A stretch of DNA of 64,000 nt from Hyphomicrobiales bacterium. GTDB taxonomy: Bacteria; Pseudomonadota; Alphaproteobacteria; Rhizobiales; Rhizobiaceae. Of this stretch, positions 49,709-58,867 are shown in pieces (position 1 is the first letter of the stretch; every line of letters begins with the position of its first letter). A program made the translations under genes and the position numbers. The DNA lies in contig UCIA01000002.1 of assembly GCA_900472295.1 (NCBI GenBank), forward strand, positions 62,001 through 126,000, read 5' to 3'. Under the pieces are notes generated by a model that saw only the letters and a list, made by a program, of their open reading frames with translations, ran no database searches and was not told where the DNA came from.

Positions 49709-50764
49709 TCACATTCGCATTGCGGAATTCAGGCGGTCGATCATGGTCAAGGCGTGCTGCTTCTTGTCGAGATTGTAGGTATCGGTCTCAGATATAGCGT
49801 TCAGCGCCTCGTGCCAAGTGTCCGACAGGGTTTTCGCCCGCGCAAGATTGCCGGCCAGTGCCGCCTCGCTGGCGCCAGTCGAGAGCAGATCGAGCGCGCG
49901 GCGGTTGAAGATGTCGAACTGGATCGCTTGGTCGCGGCCTGCGACGGCTTCGGCAAGGCGATAGGCGCCGGCGATGTCGGTCTTGCCCGCCGCCACCAGA
50001 GCGTCGAGCGTGCCGGCAATCTCCAGCCCGCCATATTGGGTCAGAAGGATCGCGTTGCGGGCGCTGCCCCCTGCCCGCTCGGCCAGTGCCGCGCGCGCCG
50101 CCGGATCGATTGGCGGCGGCGGCTCGACCGTCTCCAGAACGCTCATCAGGCTGCCGGCGTCGAGCGGCGTCAGCCGCACCATCTGGCAGCGCGAGCGGAT
50201 GGTCGGCAAAAGGCTGCCCGGCGCATGGACTATGAGGATGAACAGCGTGCGGCTCGGCGGCTCCTCGAGGTTCTTCAGCAAGGCATTGGCGGCGTTGGTG
50301 TTCATGTCGTCGGCCGGATCGACGATCACCACCCGGTAGCTGCCGTCATGCGAGGTCAGCGACAGGAAGCGATTGACCTTGCGGATCTCGTCGACGGTGA
50401 CGACCGTCTTGAAGCTCTTGGTCTTGTCGTTCAGCGGCCGGGTCAGATGCAGCACGCCCGGATGCGCTCCGGTTGCCATCTGGCGAAACAGCGGCGAGGC
50501 CGGATCGGGAACGGCAAGTACGTCCGGCGCCTGCTCGAAGGCCGGATGCTTCAGCAGATGATGCGCAAGGTGAAAGGCAAGCGTCGCCTTGCCGATGCCG
50601 ACCGGCCCGGCAAAGATCAGCGCATGCGGCAGTTTGCCGGAGCGATAGGCGGCGGCGAGCATCGCCGCCGCCTGTTCGTGACCAACCAGCCGCCGCGTCT
50701 CCGACGGTTCCGGCACGCCGTCCAGCGTGTCGTGCTGCTCCGGAGCGATGCGTTCGAAGATCAT
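49709..50764 (-). CDS. holB: DNA polymerase III delta-prime subunit
   Basis: The 351-residue clamp-loader subunit has an AAA+ fold with [20 protein letters not shown] (Walker A form), the [20 protein letters not shown]alker B region and [20 protein letters not shown] with the sensor. The SRC motif is seen in [14 protein letters not shown]. It helps load the beta sliding clamp. Its start overlaps the tmk stop as ATGA, the conserved tmk-holB pairing. Confidence 0.93.
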   Translation of the reverse strand: MIFERIAPEQHDTLDGVPEPSETRRLVGHEQAAAMLAAAYRSGKLPHALIFAGPVGIGKATLAFHLAHHLLKHPAFEQAPDVLAVPDPASPLFRQMATGAHPGVLHLTRPLNDKTKSFKTVVTVDEIRKVNRFLSLTSHDGSYRVVIVDPADDMNTNAANALLKNLEEPPSRTLFILIVHAPGSLLPTIRSRCQMVRLTPLDAGSLMSVLETVEPPPPIDPAARAALAERAGGSARNAILLTQYGGLEIAGTLDALVAAGKTDIAGAYRLAEAVAGRDQAIQFDIFNRRALDLLSTGASEAALAGNLARAKTLSDTWHEALNAISETDTYNLDKKQHALTMIDRLNSAMRM

Positions 50765-51459
50765 GCGGGCGCCGCCTGCCTGTTGCGCGCTGGCGCCCTC
50801 GCCTCAAGCGCCGCGAACACGGCTGCGGTCACGACGTCTTCCACCGTAGCAGGGTCGGCCGAGGCATCGATGACGATACAACGGTCCGGTTCGGCGGCGG
50901 CGATCGCCAGGAAGGCGTCGCGGCGGCGCTGGTGGATGTCGAGCGTTTCCTTTTCGAAGCGATCCGGATCGTCGCCGGCGCCGCGCCGCGCGGTGGCGCG
51001 TCGCAGGCCTTCCGCGGGGTCGATGTCGAGGATCAGCGTCATGTCGGGCATCATGCCGTTGATGGCGACCTCTTCTACCGCTTCCATGAAGGCCGGATCG
51101 AGACCACCGGTGACACCCTGGTAGACGCGCGAGGAATCCAGGAAACGGTCGCAAAGCACGATGGAGCCGCGCTCCACCGCCGGCCGGATGACCTGCTCGA
51201 CATGGTCGGAGCGCGCGGCGGCAAACAGCAGCGCCTCCATCTTCGGACCGAACGGCTCGGCGGCGCCGGACAAGAGCACATGCCTCACCGCCTCGGCGCC
51301 GGGCGATCCCCCGGGTTCGCGGGTGAGGATGACATCGTATTTCTTGGCGCGCATTTTTTTGGCCAGCCGCTCGATCTGCGTCGACTTGCCGGCACCCTCG
51401 CCGCCTTCGAAAGTGATGAAAAATCCGCGCGCCAACCGAAAGGCCTTCTGTCCATGCAT
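50761..51459 (-). CDS. tmk: Thymidylate kinase
   Basis: Tmk phosphorylates dTMP to dTDP. Starting at the ATG at 51459 gives 232 residues, near the family norm. The P-loop is [12 protein letters not shown], followed by the DR motif in [12 protein letters not shown] and the lid with [14 protein letters not shown]. An ATG 24 codons earlier at 51531 leads through a non-family stretch and touches the repeat region, so it is less likely. No ribosome site is clear for either. Confidence 0.93.
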   Translation of the reverse strand: MHGQKAFRLARGFFITFEGGEGAGKSTQIERLAKKMRAKKYDVILTREPGGSPGAEAVRHVLLSGAAEPFGPKMEALLFAAARSDHVEQVIRPAVERGSIVLCDRFLDSSRVYQGVTGGLDPAFMEAVEEVAINGMMPDMTLILDIDPAEGLRRATARRGAGDDPDRFEKETLDIHQRRRDAFLAIAAAEPDRCIVIDASADPATVEDVVTAAVFAALEARAPARNRQAAPA

Positions 51460-51530
51460 TGCGCTGATGTCATAGTCCGCGTCGGCGAAAAGGTCTACGC
51501 TTTGAGGCGGACCAAGGGTCGGTGTAGGCA

Positions 51531-51581
51531 TACGAACCTTCGGTTCGATGCGATCGTACGAACCTTCGGTTCGACGCGATC
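51531..51581. repeat. Tandem 26-bp duplication with a palindromic core
   Basis: The unit TACGAACCTTCGGTTCGATG plus CGATCG at 51531-51556 is repeated at 51557-51581 with one change (GACGCGATC) and one base shorter. Each copy holds the palindrome CGAACC-TTC-GGTTCG. It lies between the DacF-like stop and tmk and could form two hairpins. Confidence 0.7.
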
Positions 51582-52747
51582 TAACGCAGCCAGCCGACGG
51601 CCAGTTCCCTGGCGGCATCGAGCGCGCGTTGCGGCAGCGTGCCGACGCCGACCGATTCGGCGGCAAACAGCGGCGTCTCCTGGCTCAGCGTGTCGCCGAT
51701 CCAGACACGCAGCGCGCCGATAGGCTGGCCCTCCTCCACCGGCGCCGACACCGGGCCCTGATAGATGATCCTCGCGGTCAGCTTGTCGCGGTTGGCGATC
51801 GGCAGCAGCACGTTGATCGGCGCCTTCGCCTTCAGCGCCACGCCGGCTTTGGCGCCGCCGAACACCTGGGCCTCGCCGACCACTTCATTCCCAGCGAAAA
51901 TCTCGATCTTCTCGAAGGAGCGGACGCCCCATTCGAGCAGCTTGCGCGCTTCCTCCGCGCGCTCGCGGTCGTTGGCCATTCCGCTCATCGCCGCGATCAC
52001 TCGTGTGCCGTCATGGCTGACCGAGCCGACAATACCGAAACCGCCGGCCTCGCTTGTTCCGACCGCCAAGCCGTCGGCGCCGATGCCCATGGCCAGCAAC
52101 GGGTTCCGGTTCTTCTGCGCGATCTTGTTCCAGGTGAAATCGGCCCGGCCATAGTAGAGATAGAGATCCGGGTACTCGCGCCACATATGCAAGGCGAGCT
52201 GCGCCAGCTCGCGCACCGTCGTCTGCTGGCCGTCGGCCGGCAGGCCGGTCGAGTTGACGAATGTCGATTTCGACAGGCCGATCTGGCGGGCGCGATCATT
52301 CATCTGCGCGGCGAAATTCTCTTCCGAACCGGCCATGCCTTCGGCCAGCACCATGCAGCCGTCATTGGCTGCCTGAATGGTGACGCCCTGAATCAGGTCT
52401 TCGACACGGACCGCCGATTTCAGCTTGGCGAACATGGTCGACGTTCCCGAAGGCGCGCCGCCCTTGCGCCAGGCATTTTCCGAGACCACGAATGTGTCGT
52501 CGAGCTTCATGCGCCCCGACTTCATGGCGTTGAAGACCAGCTCCATCGTCATCAGCTTGGCCATCGAAGCCGGGGGGAACGGGTGGTCTGCATCCTTCGA
52601 AAACAGCACCGTGCCGGTCTCGGCATCGATCATGAAAGCCTGCGTCGCCTTGGTCTCAAAAAGCTGCGCATTGGCCGGAGCCAGCGCGGCAAGCAAGAAG
52701 CCAAGGCCAAAAAGCCCGGCAAAAGGGTGGAAAAGGCGAAATCGCAT
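51581..52747 (-). CDS. D-alanyl-D-alanine carboxypeptidase-like protein (DacF family) with altered motifs
   Basis: The ATG at 52747 gives 388 residues with a signal peptide ([17 protein letters not shown]). The SxxK nucleophile motif is intact, S61-M-A-K64 in PPASMAKLM. The usual SxN motif reads A126-A127-N128 and the usual KTG reads A228-V229-G230, so the general-base serine and the KTG lysine are both missing. The fold extends to a beta-rich C-terminal PBP5-type domain ([20 protein letters not shown]). It may be an inactive or divergent penicillin-binding protein. It lies beside rlpA, matching the cell-wall context. Confidence 0.88.
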   Translation of the reverse strand: MRFRLFHPFAGLFGLGFLLAALAPANAQLFETKATQAFMIDAETGTVLFSKDADHPFPPASMAKLMTMELVFNAMKSGRMKLDDTFVVSENAWRKGGAPSGTSTMFAKLKSAVRVEDLIQGVTIQAANDGCMVLAEGMAGSEENFAAQMNDRARQIGLSKSTFVNSTGLPADGQQTTVRELAQLALHMWREYPDLYLYYGRADFTWNKIAQKNRNPLLAMGIGADGLAVGTSEAGGFGIVGSVSHDGTRVIAAMSGMANDRERAEEARKLLEWGVRSFEKIEIFAGNEVVGEAQVFGGAKAGVALKAKAPINVLLPIANRDKLTARIIYQGPVSAPVEEGQPIGALRVWIGDTLSQETPLFAAESVGVGTLPQRALDAARELAVGWLR

Positions 52748-52836
52748 GAAGAGGCTCGACCCGTTAACCCGCAACGCTATCAGGCTTTTTCCCGGCGGAT
52801 CAACCGCGCAATGGGAAACCGGCACGCCTTTGTTGG

Positions 52837-54045
52837 CTAGTTGCGAACAGCCAGCGCGTCCGGCGCGCCATGCGACCAGGCAGCACGCAGCAGATCGTCG
52901 ACATTGCCGTGGCCGTCCGGATAGAGATTGACCGCGTACCAGTCATTGCCGTCGAGTTCGGTGCTCTGGATTTCGGTCCTGCCGAAGGGTTCGAGCGCCG
53001 CGGCCACCCGCTTTGCCTCGGCGGCATCGTCGAACGAGCCGGCGGCGACATAGTCCGAAGTGGCCGGCGCCGCCTGCGGGTTGGATTTCTTCCACGATTG
53101 CAGGATGTCGGCCGGCGACATGCCCTGGTCGTCAAGTGCAGCAAAGACATCGGCGCGCTGCACGCGTTCATCCGCGTAGGACAATGAGGCCACGGCAAAA
53201 GGTGAGCCGGGCCGCGCGGGCACGATCGGCCCGAATTCGGGCAGCGTCACATCGCTTGAAGCTGGTGCCTGCATCGACATCACCGGCTGGGTATCGGCGC
53301 CGGAATTGGTCAGCTGGCCGGGAAACGCCACGGCGGCAGCGGCGACCGACAGGCTCGGCGAAGGCCCATTCATCGCCACCATGACCCCGGTCGGCAAGCC
53401 GTCGGACGGATCCGGGCGATTGTTGCCGGGGTGGTAGGAGGCCATCAGATACTGGTCGTCATTGCCGTCGAGCGGCGCGCGGCCGATGTACTCAACCTTG
53501 ACCCTGGCCGTGCCGACCTTGGCATAGTCGAGCATTTGCGCGGCGCGTTCCGAAACATCAATGATGCGCCCCTCATGATAAGGGCCGCGGTCGTTGACGC
53601 GCACGATGACGGAGCTTCCTGTCTCGGTGTTGGTGACACGGGCATAGCTCGGCAGCGGCATGGTCGGGTGCGCCGCCGTCAGATGGGTCATGTCGTAGAC
53701 TTCGCCATTGGCGGTGAGACGACCGTGGAAGGCGTCGCCATACCAGGAGGCGAGACCGACCTTGGCGTAGCGCTTGTCTTCCTTGGGATAGTACCACTTG
53801 CCGCGCACCTGATAGGGCTTGCCCAACTGGTCGCGGCCGCCACCGCGCCGCATGTACTGGACGCGCGGGCTGGCCTTTACGCCATACTCGGTCTCGGCAA
53901 AATATTCCTTCGAGCGAGGCTTCTTGGAGACCATCGCTTTCGGCTCGGACTGCGGCGACGCGCACGCGGCCAGCAACACAGCCGAAAGAGCGCACAAAAC
54001 CAAAGCAGGAGCGCGACGAAGACGCCGGTGCGTCGTGGTCTGCAT
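52837..54045 (-). CDS. rlpA: RlpA-family septal ring lytic transglycosylase lipoprotein
   Basis: The 402-residue lipoprotein has a lipobox LLAAC at about 24-28. The double-psi beta-barrel domain (KVGLASWYGDAFHGRLTANG, RVTNTETGSSVIVRVNDRGP) contains the catalytic aspartate in VNDRGPY and is at about 85-190. A proline-rich linker precedes a C-terminal SPOR-like domain (YVAAGSFDDAAEAKRVAAAL) that would bind denuded septal glycan. RlpA trims naked glycan strands at division. The upstream 315 bp contains its promoter. Confidence 0.93.
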   Translation of the reverse strand: MQTTTHRRLRRAPALVLCALSAVLLAACASPQSEPKAMVSKKPRSKEYFAETEYGVKASPRVQYMRRGGGRDQLGKPYQVRGKWYYPKEDKRYAKVGLASWYGDAFHGRLTANGEVYDMTHLTAAHPTMPLPSYARVTNTETGSSVIVRVNDRGPYHEGRIIDVSERAAQMLDYAKVGTARVKVEYIGRAPLDGNDDQYLMASYHPGNNRPDPSDGLPTGVMVAMNGPSPSLSVAAAAVAFPGQLTNSGADTQPVMSMQAPASSDVTLPEFGPIVPARPGSPFAVASLSYADERVQRADVFAALDDQGMSPADILQSWKKSNPQAAPATSDYVAAGSFDDAAEAKRVAAALEPFGRTEIQSTELDGNDWYAVNLYPDGHGNVDDLLRAAWSHGAPDALAVRN

Positions 54046-54360
54046 GTTTTCTGGTGTCCCCTACAGTCTCGACACAAGGCGCCGCTGTTAGAATTTCGGC
54101 AGAGCCAGAACACGAATGCCTGCGACGCGCCAATCCCCATCCCTTTTTGCGCAGGAATTGTTTAGCAGCGTATTAACCGATTGTGTCCGGAACCGGGCAG
54201 GATTGTGGCGGCGCTTCCTGTGGCGATCCGCTCGAAAATCGGCTCAGCGACATCGCCCTGCCCTTCGACCTGTGGAGTGAACCCATGCGGCTTTCCCATT
54301 AAGAATGCACAGAAGCATGGCTGCCTGGAACCGAGCGACACGAAATACGTTCTGGCCCTC
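54046..54360. other. Divergent intergenic region between rlpA and mgtC
   Basis: These 315 bp hold the start regions of rlpA (minus) and the MgtC-type gene (plus). A plus-strand frame is open from 54181 but its composition before the MgtC start is not protein-like. No RNA gene or repeat was seen. Confidence 0.6.
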
Positions 54361-54840
54361 ATGGATGAGTTTATTGAACGTTTCGGGCAGTCGACATGGA
54401 TCCCCTTTTCCGTAATTTCAGCCAGGCTGCTACTGGCCGCCGTCTTCGGAGCAGTGGTTGGCATCGAACGCGAGTGGCGTAACCGGCCGGCCGGACTGAG
54501 GACCCACATCCTCATCTGTGTTGCGACGGCATTGATTGCCATCCTCACGATCGAGATTACCCACCTTCATGTCTTCGACGGTCAGGAAATCACCATCGAT
54601 CCGATCCGCCTGATCGAAGCCACGACTGCCGGCGTGGCATTTCTGGCCGCCGGCATAATCTTCTTCTCCAAGGGAGAGGTTCAGGGGCTGACCACCGGAG
54701 CGGGCATGTGGCTTGCGGGTGCCATAGGCCTGGCGGTCGGGCTCGGGTTCTGGCAGATCGCAGCTTTGGCTACGGTGCTCGCACTTGTCGTGCTGGGTCT
54801 TTTGCAGCTGGTGCAGGTCAGGAGCAAGGATAGCAAGTAG
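54361..54840 (+). CDS. MgtC/SapB family membrane protein
   Basis: The ATG at 54361 gives 159 residues with four or five membrane helices. The MgtC signature AVVGIEREWRNRPAGLRTHI (arginine-rich loop after the first helix) and TTAGVAFLAAGIIFF are present, with GLTTGAGMWLAGAIGLAVGL. MgtC proteins aid survival at low magnesium or in hosts, partly by acting on ATP synthase. The C-terminal cytoplasmic ACT-like domain of long MgtC forms is absent. Confidence 0.9.
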   Translation: MDEFIERFGQSTWIPFSVISARLLLAAVFGAVVGIEREWRNRPAGLRTHILICVATALIAILTIEITHLHVFDGQEITIDPIRLIEATTAGVAFLAAGIIFFSKGEVQGLTTGAGMWLAGAIGLAVGLGFWQIAALATVLALVVLGLLQLVQVRSKDSK

Positions 54841-54879
54841 AGCCCGGCACCTTTGCCGAGTTCACCTGCCCGAGGTCGC

Positions 54880-55050
54880 TTAGCTGCCCGAGGTCTTCGA
54901 CAAGAGCTTCTTCGCGCGCGGTGACACAGGCCAAGCTATATCAGGCTGGGCCTCGGGCTGAAGGTTGTGCAGAACCCAGCGGCAGCGCAGCATCTCTCTT
55001 GCTTCTTCGAACGCCGCATTGCGGTGGCCGGGCATATTGAGCGTGGACAT
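54880..55050 (-). CDS. Short protein, probably the 3' part of a truncated gene
   Basis: From the ATG at 55050 the frame codes for 56 residues (MPGHRNAAFEEAREMLRCRW, then HNLQPEAQPDIAWPV). The frame remains open and protein-like back to a stop at 55188 (ETIHAYVAPYLKVTRRVR, GDPSKLGTDDL) but without a start codon there. This suggests a longer ancestral gene whose 5' end was lost. The family is not recognised. It lies between mgtC and tRNA-Ser, next to the inferred element boundary. Confidence 0.45.
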   Translation of the reverse strand: MSTLNMPGHRNAAFEEAREMLRCRWVLHNLQPEAQPDIAWPVSPRAKKLLSKTSGS

Positions 55051-55460
55051 CAGGTCATCCGTTCCGAGTTTTGAGGGATCTCCTGTGCGTACTCGCCGGG
55101 TGACCTTCAGATATGGCGCTACATAGGCATGAATTGTTTCTGCTGCAATGCACCAAAACCGCCTTTTTGTAACGAAGCCGGCAAATCAAGAAACATTGGT
55201 ATACGAATGACTTTTTTGGATGGCAACCGAGCCCTCTCGGGCCTACTTCACAACCTTCCACAATCACGTCATGCAGCATAAGGGAATGCTCATCGACCGA
55301 TTCTGGTGTGGAGCTGTTCTCGGGAAAGCACGAAGCTGCTGCCCCGGAGGTTGACGCAGCCCTCAATGCCGCACTAAGGGGAATGAAGCGCGAACCGGCC
55401 GACGGCCAATAGGTCAAAATCCGACGGAAGCGCTAACCCGAGTGATTGAAAAATCACGAC
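55051..55460. other. Probably non-coding stretch left of tRNA-Ser
   Basis: No gene is supported here. A 44-codon frame from the ATG at 55220 (EPSRAYFTTFHNHVMQHKG) and a second frame ending at 55412 (SGKHEAAAPEVDAALNAALR) both look partly protein-like but neither is a complete gene. A decayed coding segment is plausible. The tRNA-Ser promoter must lie in the last 60 bp. Confidence 0.4.
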
Positions 55461-55550
55461 GGAGGGATGGCCGAGCGGTTTAAGGCACCGGTCTTGAAAA
55501 CCGGCGTGGGTGCAAGCCCACCGTGGGTTCGAATCCCACTCCCTCCGCCA
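55461..55550 (+). tRNA. tRNA-Ser(UGA)
   Basis: The sequence folds to a normal class II tRNA: acceptor GGAGGGA pairs with TCCCTCC, D-arm GGCCGAGCGGTTTAAGGC, anticodon loop CTTGAAA with TGA at 55495-55497, a long variable arm (CGTGGGTGCAAGCCCACCG), T-arm with GGTTCGAATCC and an encoded CCA end. It reads UCA and related serine codons. It lies next to rlpA as in other rhizobia, and foreign-looking DNA begins just after it, so it is the probable attachment site. Confidence 0.98.
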
Positions 55551-55596
55551 AGTCAACCCCTAGAGAGCCTGCCAGCCATAGGGTTTGGCAGCTTTC

Positions 55597-55627
55597 GGTT
55601 AGTGGCCAACTAACCAATCTACTAACC
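55597..55627. repeat. ACTAACC heptamers just downstream of tRNA-Ser
   Basis: GGTTAGT at 55597-55603 is inverted against ACTAACC at 55609-55615, and ACTAACC recurs directly at 55621-55627, twelve bases on. Clustered short repeats beside the 3' end of a tRNA are typical arm-type binding sites of tyrosine integrases in attL or attR. The reading is inferred from position only. Confidence 0.45.
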
Positions 55628-55702
55628 AGTGCCGCTGAGATTAGTGTTAAAGCCATAGCGTACGCTTCATGACGGGGGAGCGATGAGCAGGAAAAAAAGC
55701 AA

Positions 55703-56059
55703 TTGTTGCCAGCGAATGCAACCTTGGCAACGCAAGCTTGCCAGCTTGAGGACCCAATTGGCTATGTGTTCAGCGTGTGGAGCAAGATGCGCATCAAACT
55801 GAATGAGGTTAGGTTGGTACTCGATAGCGACCCACGTTGGCCTGACTATGCAATCTACGAATCAATGGATGACCCGCTCGACCCGTCTGACGAAAACGAC
55901 TATGGCCCGACTATGCTGATATGCCTGTATAGCGGCAAAACACACGAGCTTTATCCGGGCGAGGATTGGTCCGACGATCACGAGATTGCCAGTGCTTGGA
56001 TGAACTGGCATCAGGTTAGCTACCTCTACGGTGACCTGTTGGAACGAACGCGTCGTTAG
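55703..56059 (+). CDS. Acidic protein of unknown function
   Basis: The 118-residue frame begins at a TTG with AGGA eleven bases upstream; no ATG precedes the protein-like part, and the internal ATG of KMRIKLNEV would give 90 residues. The sequence is rich in Asp, Glu, Trp and Tyr (YAIYESMDDPLDPSDENDYG, YPGEDWSDDHEIASAWMNW) without known motifs. It converges on the DUF262-HNH gene with 32 bases between stops. It could be a DNA-mimic type protein by charge, but nothing supports this further. Confidence 0.5.
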   Translation: MLPANATLATQACQLEDPIGYVFSVWSKMRIKLNEVRLVLDSDPRWPDYAIYESMDDPLDPSDENDYGPTMLICLYSGKTHELYPGEDWSDDHEIASAWMNWHQVSYLYGDLLERTRR

Positions 56060-56091
56060 CGGCCGCGCAAGCCGAAGGGGCACGGAGGTTC

Positions 56092-57258
56092 TTAGCGATT
56101 ACCTTTGGCTCGATTATGGGTGATGCAAAGCATCTCGCAGTTCGCTAGGTCAGTGGCGCCACCCTTTGACCAGGAGGCTACATGATCTCCGTCCATTTCA
56201 CTCCGCGAGTAAATGCGCTGCTTGTTGGAGCCATCACCGACAGCGCAAAGCGGGCAGTTCGACACCCCTTTGGCGTTCGCCTTTTGTGTTTGCTGTTGGT
56301 ACGCCAAGCCCTTCGTCGTCTCATCGAAGAGCCTGATGGTGAGCAGTTGATGCTCTGCCTCGCCACCTAGCACGTACTCGTAGATGCCCTTCCGAGACTG
56401 GACGGCAGGATCGCCGAGCAGGCGCTCAATGGCAGCGTCTACCTTCGCGGGATCGTAGGCCTTCGTGTGGTACGCCTCGTACAAGCGGCCCCATTCCAGC
56501 CCGCGCATCTCCTTGTCCGGCGGCCGGGCAATGACGCCGCCGACCCAATCAATAACCGACGTAAAATAGGCCTTTAGCTCGTTGATGTCCGTATCGTTGC
56601 GGTGCTGAGCGAGGTAGTGATCGACGGTGACACTCTTCGCGCCAGCGACCCACTCGAGCGCTACCTCCAAAATCTCTTGCCGCTTCGGATCGCCTTTGAT
56701 GTATGCCGACCATTTCTGCATGTTCGCATTCTGCGAGTTGCTGAATTCAGCCTTTGCGCGGGTGATGAAAAGCCCGGAGTAGATTGCGTTGAGGAGCTCT
56801 TGTGCGTTCAGTGGTACACCGGAGATGTTGATCGTTCGGAACCAGTCCTTGATCTCTTTCTCGGTGCCGCTGCACTCATAGACTAACAGCTTGTGATTCA
56901 TAATTTTGTGCTGATCCTCCCTGGGCAAGGAGGAGAACGTTTGCTCTTTACCGCTCACCTTGATGGCGAATTTTCCGGTGACGAACCTTCCTAGGCTCGT
57001 TATGCGCTGCTGCCCATCGAGGACCTCAAGCGTGTCACCTTCCTCGTTGAAGTAGATCAGGCCCAGCGGATAGCCCTTCAAGATCGAGTCAACGACCGCT
57101 ACATCCTTCTTGCCGTCGTTGTAGATGTAATGCCGTTGATACTCCGGCTGGATAATGAGCTTGCCTGAGAGGCCAAAGAGGCCTTTTCCTTCGAGTTCAC
57201 TGTAGACGAAGCCCTTGCAGACGTCTTCGACAGTGTAATGCTTGAGGTCCGTTTTCAC
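56092..57258 (-). CDS. DUF262 plus HNH endonuclease protein
   Basis: The 388-residue protein has an N-terminal DUF262 domain: [15 protein letters not shown] at 35-49 and the signature [14 protein letters not shown] with DGQQR at 81-85, the ParB/sulfiredoxin-like nucleotide-binding site. The C-terminus is a zinc HNH nuclease: C335-P-L-C338, [13 protein letters not shown] with D358 and H359, then the [15 protein letters not shown] end. This architecture occurs in restriction proteins such as GmrSD and SspE, where DUF262 controls a C-terminal nuclease. Its ATG overlaps the upstream methyltransferase stop by four bases, indicating a modification-restriction pair. Confidence 0.88.
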   Translation of the reverse strand: MKTDLKHYTVEDVCKGFVYSELEGKGLFGLSGKLIIQPEYQRHYIYNDGKKDVAVVDSILKGYPLGLIYFNEEGDTLEVLDGQQRITSLGRFVTGKFAIKVSGKEQTFSSLPREDQHKIMNHKLLVYECSGTEKEIKDWFRTINISGVPLNAQELLNAIYSGLFITRAKAEFSNSQNANMQKWSAYIKGDPKRQEILEVALEWVAGAKSVTVDHYLAQHRNDTDINELKAYFTSVIDWVGGVIARPPDKEMRGLEWGRLYEAYHTKAYDPAKVDAAIERLLGDPAVQSRKGIYEYVLGGEAEHQLLTIRLFDETTKGLAYQQQTQKANAKGVSNCPLCAVGDGSNKQRIYSRSEMDGDHVASWSKGGATDLANCEMLCITHNRAKGNR

Positions 57259-58442
57259 TGCATTGGCTTTCGCTGGATGAGTACGCGTTTGAAGACCTTA
57301 ACACCATTCACGACGCCCGACGCGTTCAGATCGTAAACGCCTGGCCTGCCGAACCTCGCTTGGTATGCGTCCCGACATTCTTTAGAAGTATACCAGCGCG
57401 TCCGAAGCACGTTGTTGGGATCGTTCGACTCGGTTGTGCCTATGATTTCAAACTGGTCCGGCACGTGCTTGTCCAAGTAGGTAATCGGAACACCCATTAC
57501 TCCGTTATGATCGCTTGGGATCGCATCGACGTACGGCACCTCGATTGCGTCATAGTTTTCGTAGCGCTGATAGCCCGTTCCCTTTATCTGCTGATGTTTG
57601 CTAAATTTGATGTTGTCGGCAACGGTCATCAACTGCATCGGCTGATGGCGTCGCCCGTGATCAAGGCTCGTGAACCAGCACGAGTTGCCAAGGCGGGTGT
57701 AATTACGCACATTGTCAGACGGATAGCCAAGCTTCTCAGCCTTCAGGCGATCAGACGAGGCAATTTTGGCGCCTTTCGGAACTCCGAAAACCATATCGGT
57801 GGTGTTCCCGGTGGCGCCTTTCCAGAGCCGGTTGCCCTGGATCATCGGGAAGATTTCCTTGTACGTGCTGGCGTTGCTGTTGCCGATAACGGTGAAATTT
57901 TTACCGCCTTCTACAATCCAAGACACAAACTCACGGAAGAGACTGAACGGCGGGTTGGTGATGATAACATCGGCCTTATCGCGCAGCGCCGTGACCTCTT
58001 CGCTCCGAAAGTCGCCATCGCCTTCAAGGTACTCCCATCGCAGATCATCGATGTTGACCACTCCGTCACCGCTGACATCGGTCGGCTCAAGCACAAACTT
58101 CTTGCCCTGGGTCCGCGTTTTTACCTCATCGTAGTTAGGATCATCCACCTCGAAGGCCGTAGGGTGGTAGAATTTACCGTTGGGGTTGCTGTCCGGCGCA
58201 AACGACGTGGAGATCAACTTTTTGATACCGTAATCGGTGAAGTGCAGGGCGAAAAATTTTGCAAAGTTCGACCACTCTGGATCATCACATGGAAGCAGGA
58301 CCACTTTGTCTCGAAACACGTTGGGATCATACTCGAGATAGGCGTTCATCTCCCGCTCGATGTCGGCCCATTGGGTGTAGTACTCATCGAATTTGGCGCG
58401 CTTGGCTTCGGCCAGATGTTTGTTCAGCGTCTTGTCAGCCAC
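57255..58442 (-). CDS. EcoRI-family adenine-specific DNA methyltransferase
   Basis: The start is the GTG at 58442, which gives 395 residues beginning [23 protein letters not shown] in family style. The catalytic NPPF is at 163-166 ([19 protein letters not shown]), preceded by [10 protein letters not shown] and followed by the [19 protein letters not shown] segment of EcoRI-type methylases. It should methylate adenine-N6 using AdoMet. An unusual EF-hand-like loop, [14 protein letters not shown], sits at 121-134. The next gene on the strand overlaps it and codes for a DUF262-HNH nuclease. It is the first gene of the pair, so modification would be made first. Confidence 0.88.
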   Translation of the reverse strand: MADKTLNKHLAEAKRAKFDEYYTQWADIEREMNAYLEYDPNVFRDKVVLLPCDDPEWSNFAKFFALHFTDYGIKKLISTSFAPDSNPNGKFYHPTAFEVDDPNYDEVKTRTQGKKFVLEPTDVSGDGVVNIDDLRWEYLEGDGDFRSEEVTALRDKADVIITNPPFSLFREFVSWIVEGGKNFTVIGNSNASTYKEIFPMIQGNRLWKGATGNTTDMVFGVPKGAKIASSDRLKAEKLGYPSDNVRNYTRLGNSCWFTSLDHGRRHQPMQLMTVADNIKFSKHQQIKGTGYQRYENYDAIEVPYVDAIPSDHNGVMGVPITYLDKHVPDQFEIIGTTESNDPNNVLRTRWYTSKECRDAYQARFGRPGVYDLNASGVVNGVKVFKRVLIQRKPMQ

Positions 58443-58822
58443 TTGGCCCCCCCAGCAAGGCGCGCCGCTGTAAGTCAGAAGCGCTGGACCTACCCATAGC
58501 CTCATCCGCCGCTATGGCGCAACCGGTTGTTCCCGACTTGTTCCGGAGCCACACAAGGGCGACACAATGCGATCGCTGAAAGTGCAAATTAGTTCCAGCA
58601 TCGGCTTGATGCCGCGTCGGAGAAACTGAAACACATCTGCGCAAACCTTTGGCGGAGAACCCCTCCGCCCCTTCGTATGTTTTTTAATGGCATTTCGCAG
58701 TGACCAACCTAACTGGATAACCATTGCACACTAAACTCTCGACTGCGGGGCAGCTCGGAAATGTGTGCCAAGAGGCAATGGAGCAGTTAGCCAGGGCCAT
58801 GTCGCGAAACGACACTCAAGCA
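58443..58822. other. Upstream region of the methyltransferase, no gene seen
   Basis: No protein-like frame on either strand fits here. A hairpin GGCGGAG-AACCC-CTCCGCC at 58651-58669 lies in it, followed on the plus strand by a T-rich stretch after about 20 bases. The methyltransferase promoter is probably here. Confidence 0.5.
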
Positions 58823-58854
58823 AAAGGTCACGCAACTTTCATTGCGTGACCTTT
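58823..58854 (-). terminator. Intrinsic terminator of the tRNA-like gene
   Basis: A perfect 13-base stem, AAAGGTCACGCAA at 58823-58835 and TTGCGTGACCTTT at 58842-58854, encloses a six-base loop. On the minus strand it is followed by T-residues and lies 13 bases beyond the tRNA-like end, where a terminator for that gene is expected. Confidence 0.75.
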
Positions 58855-58867
58855 GTGTGCAACTCGG

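Noticed and set aside
55055..55417. A 120-codon minus-strand frame left of tRNA-Ser
   Set aside because: Its composition is unnatural and it overlaps a better frame ending at 54880.
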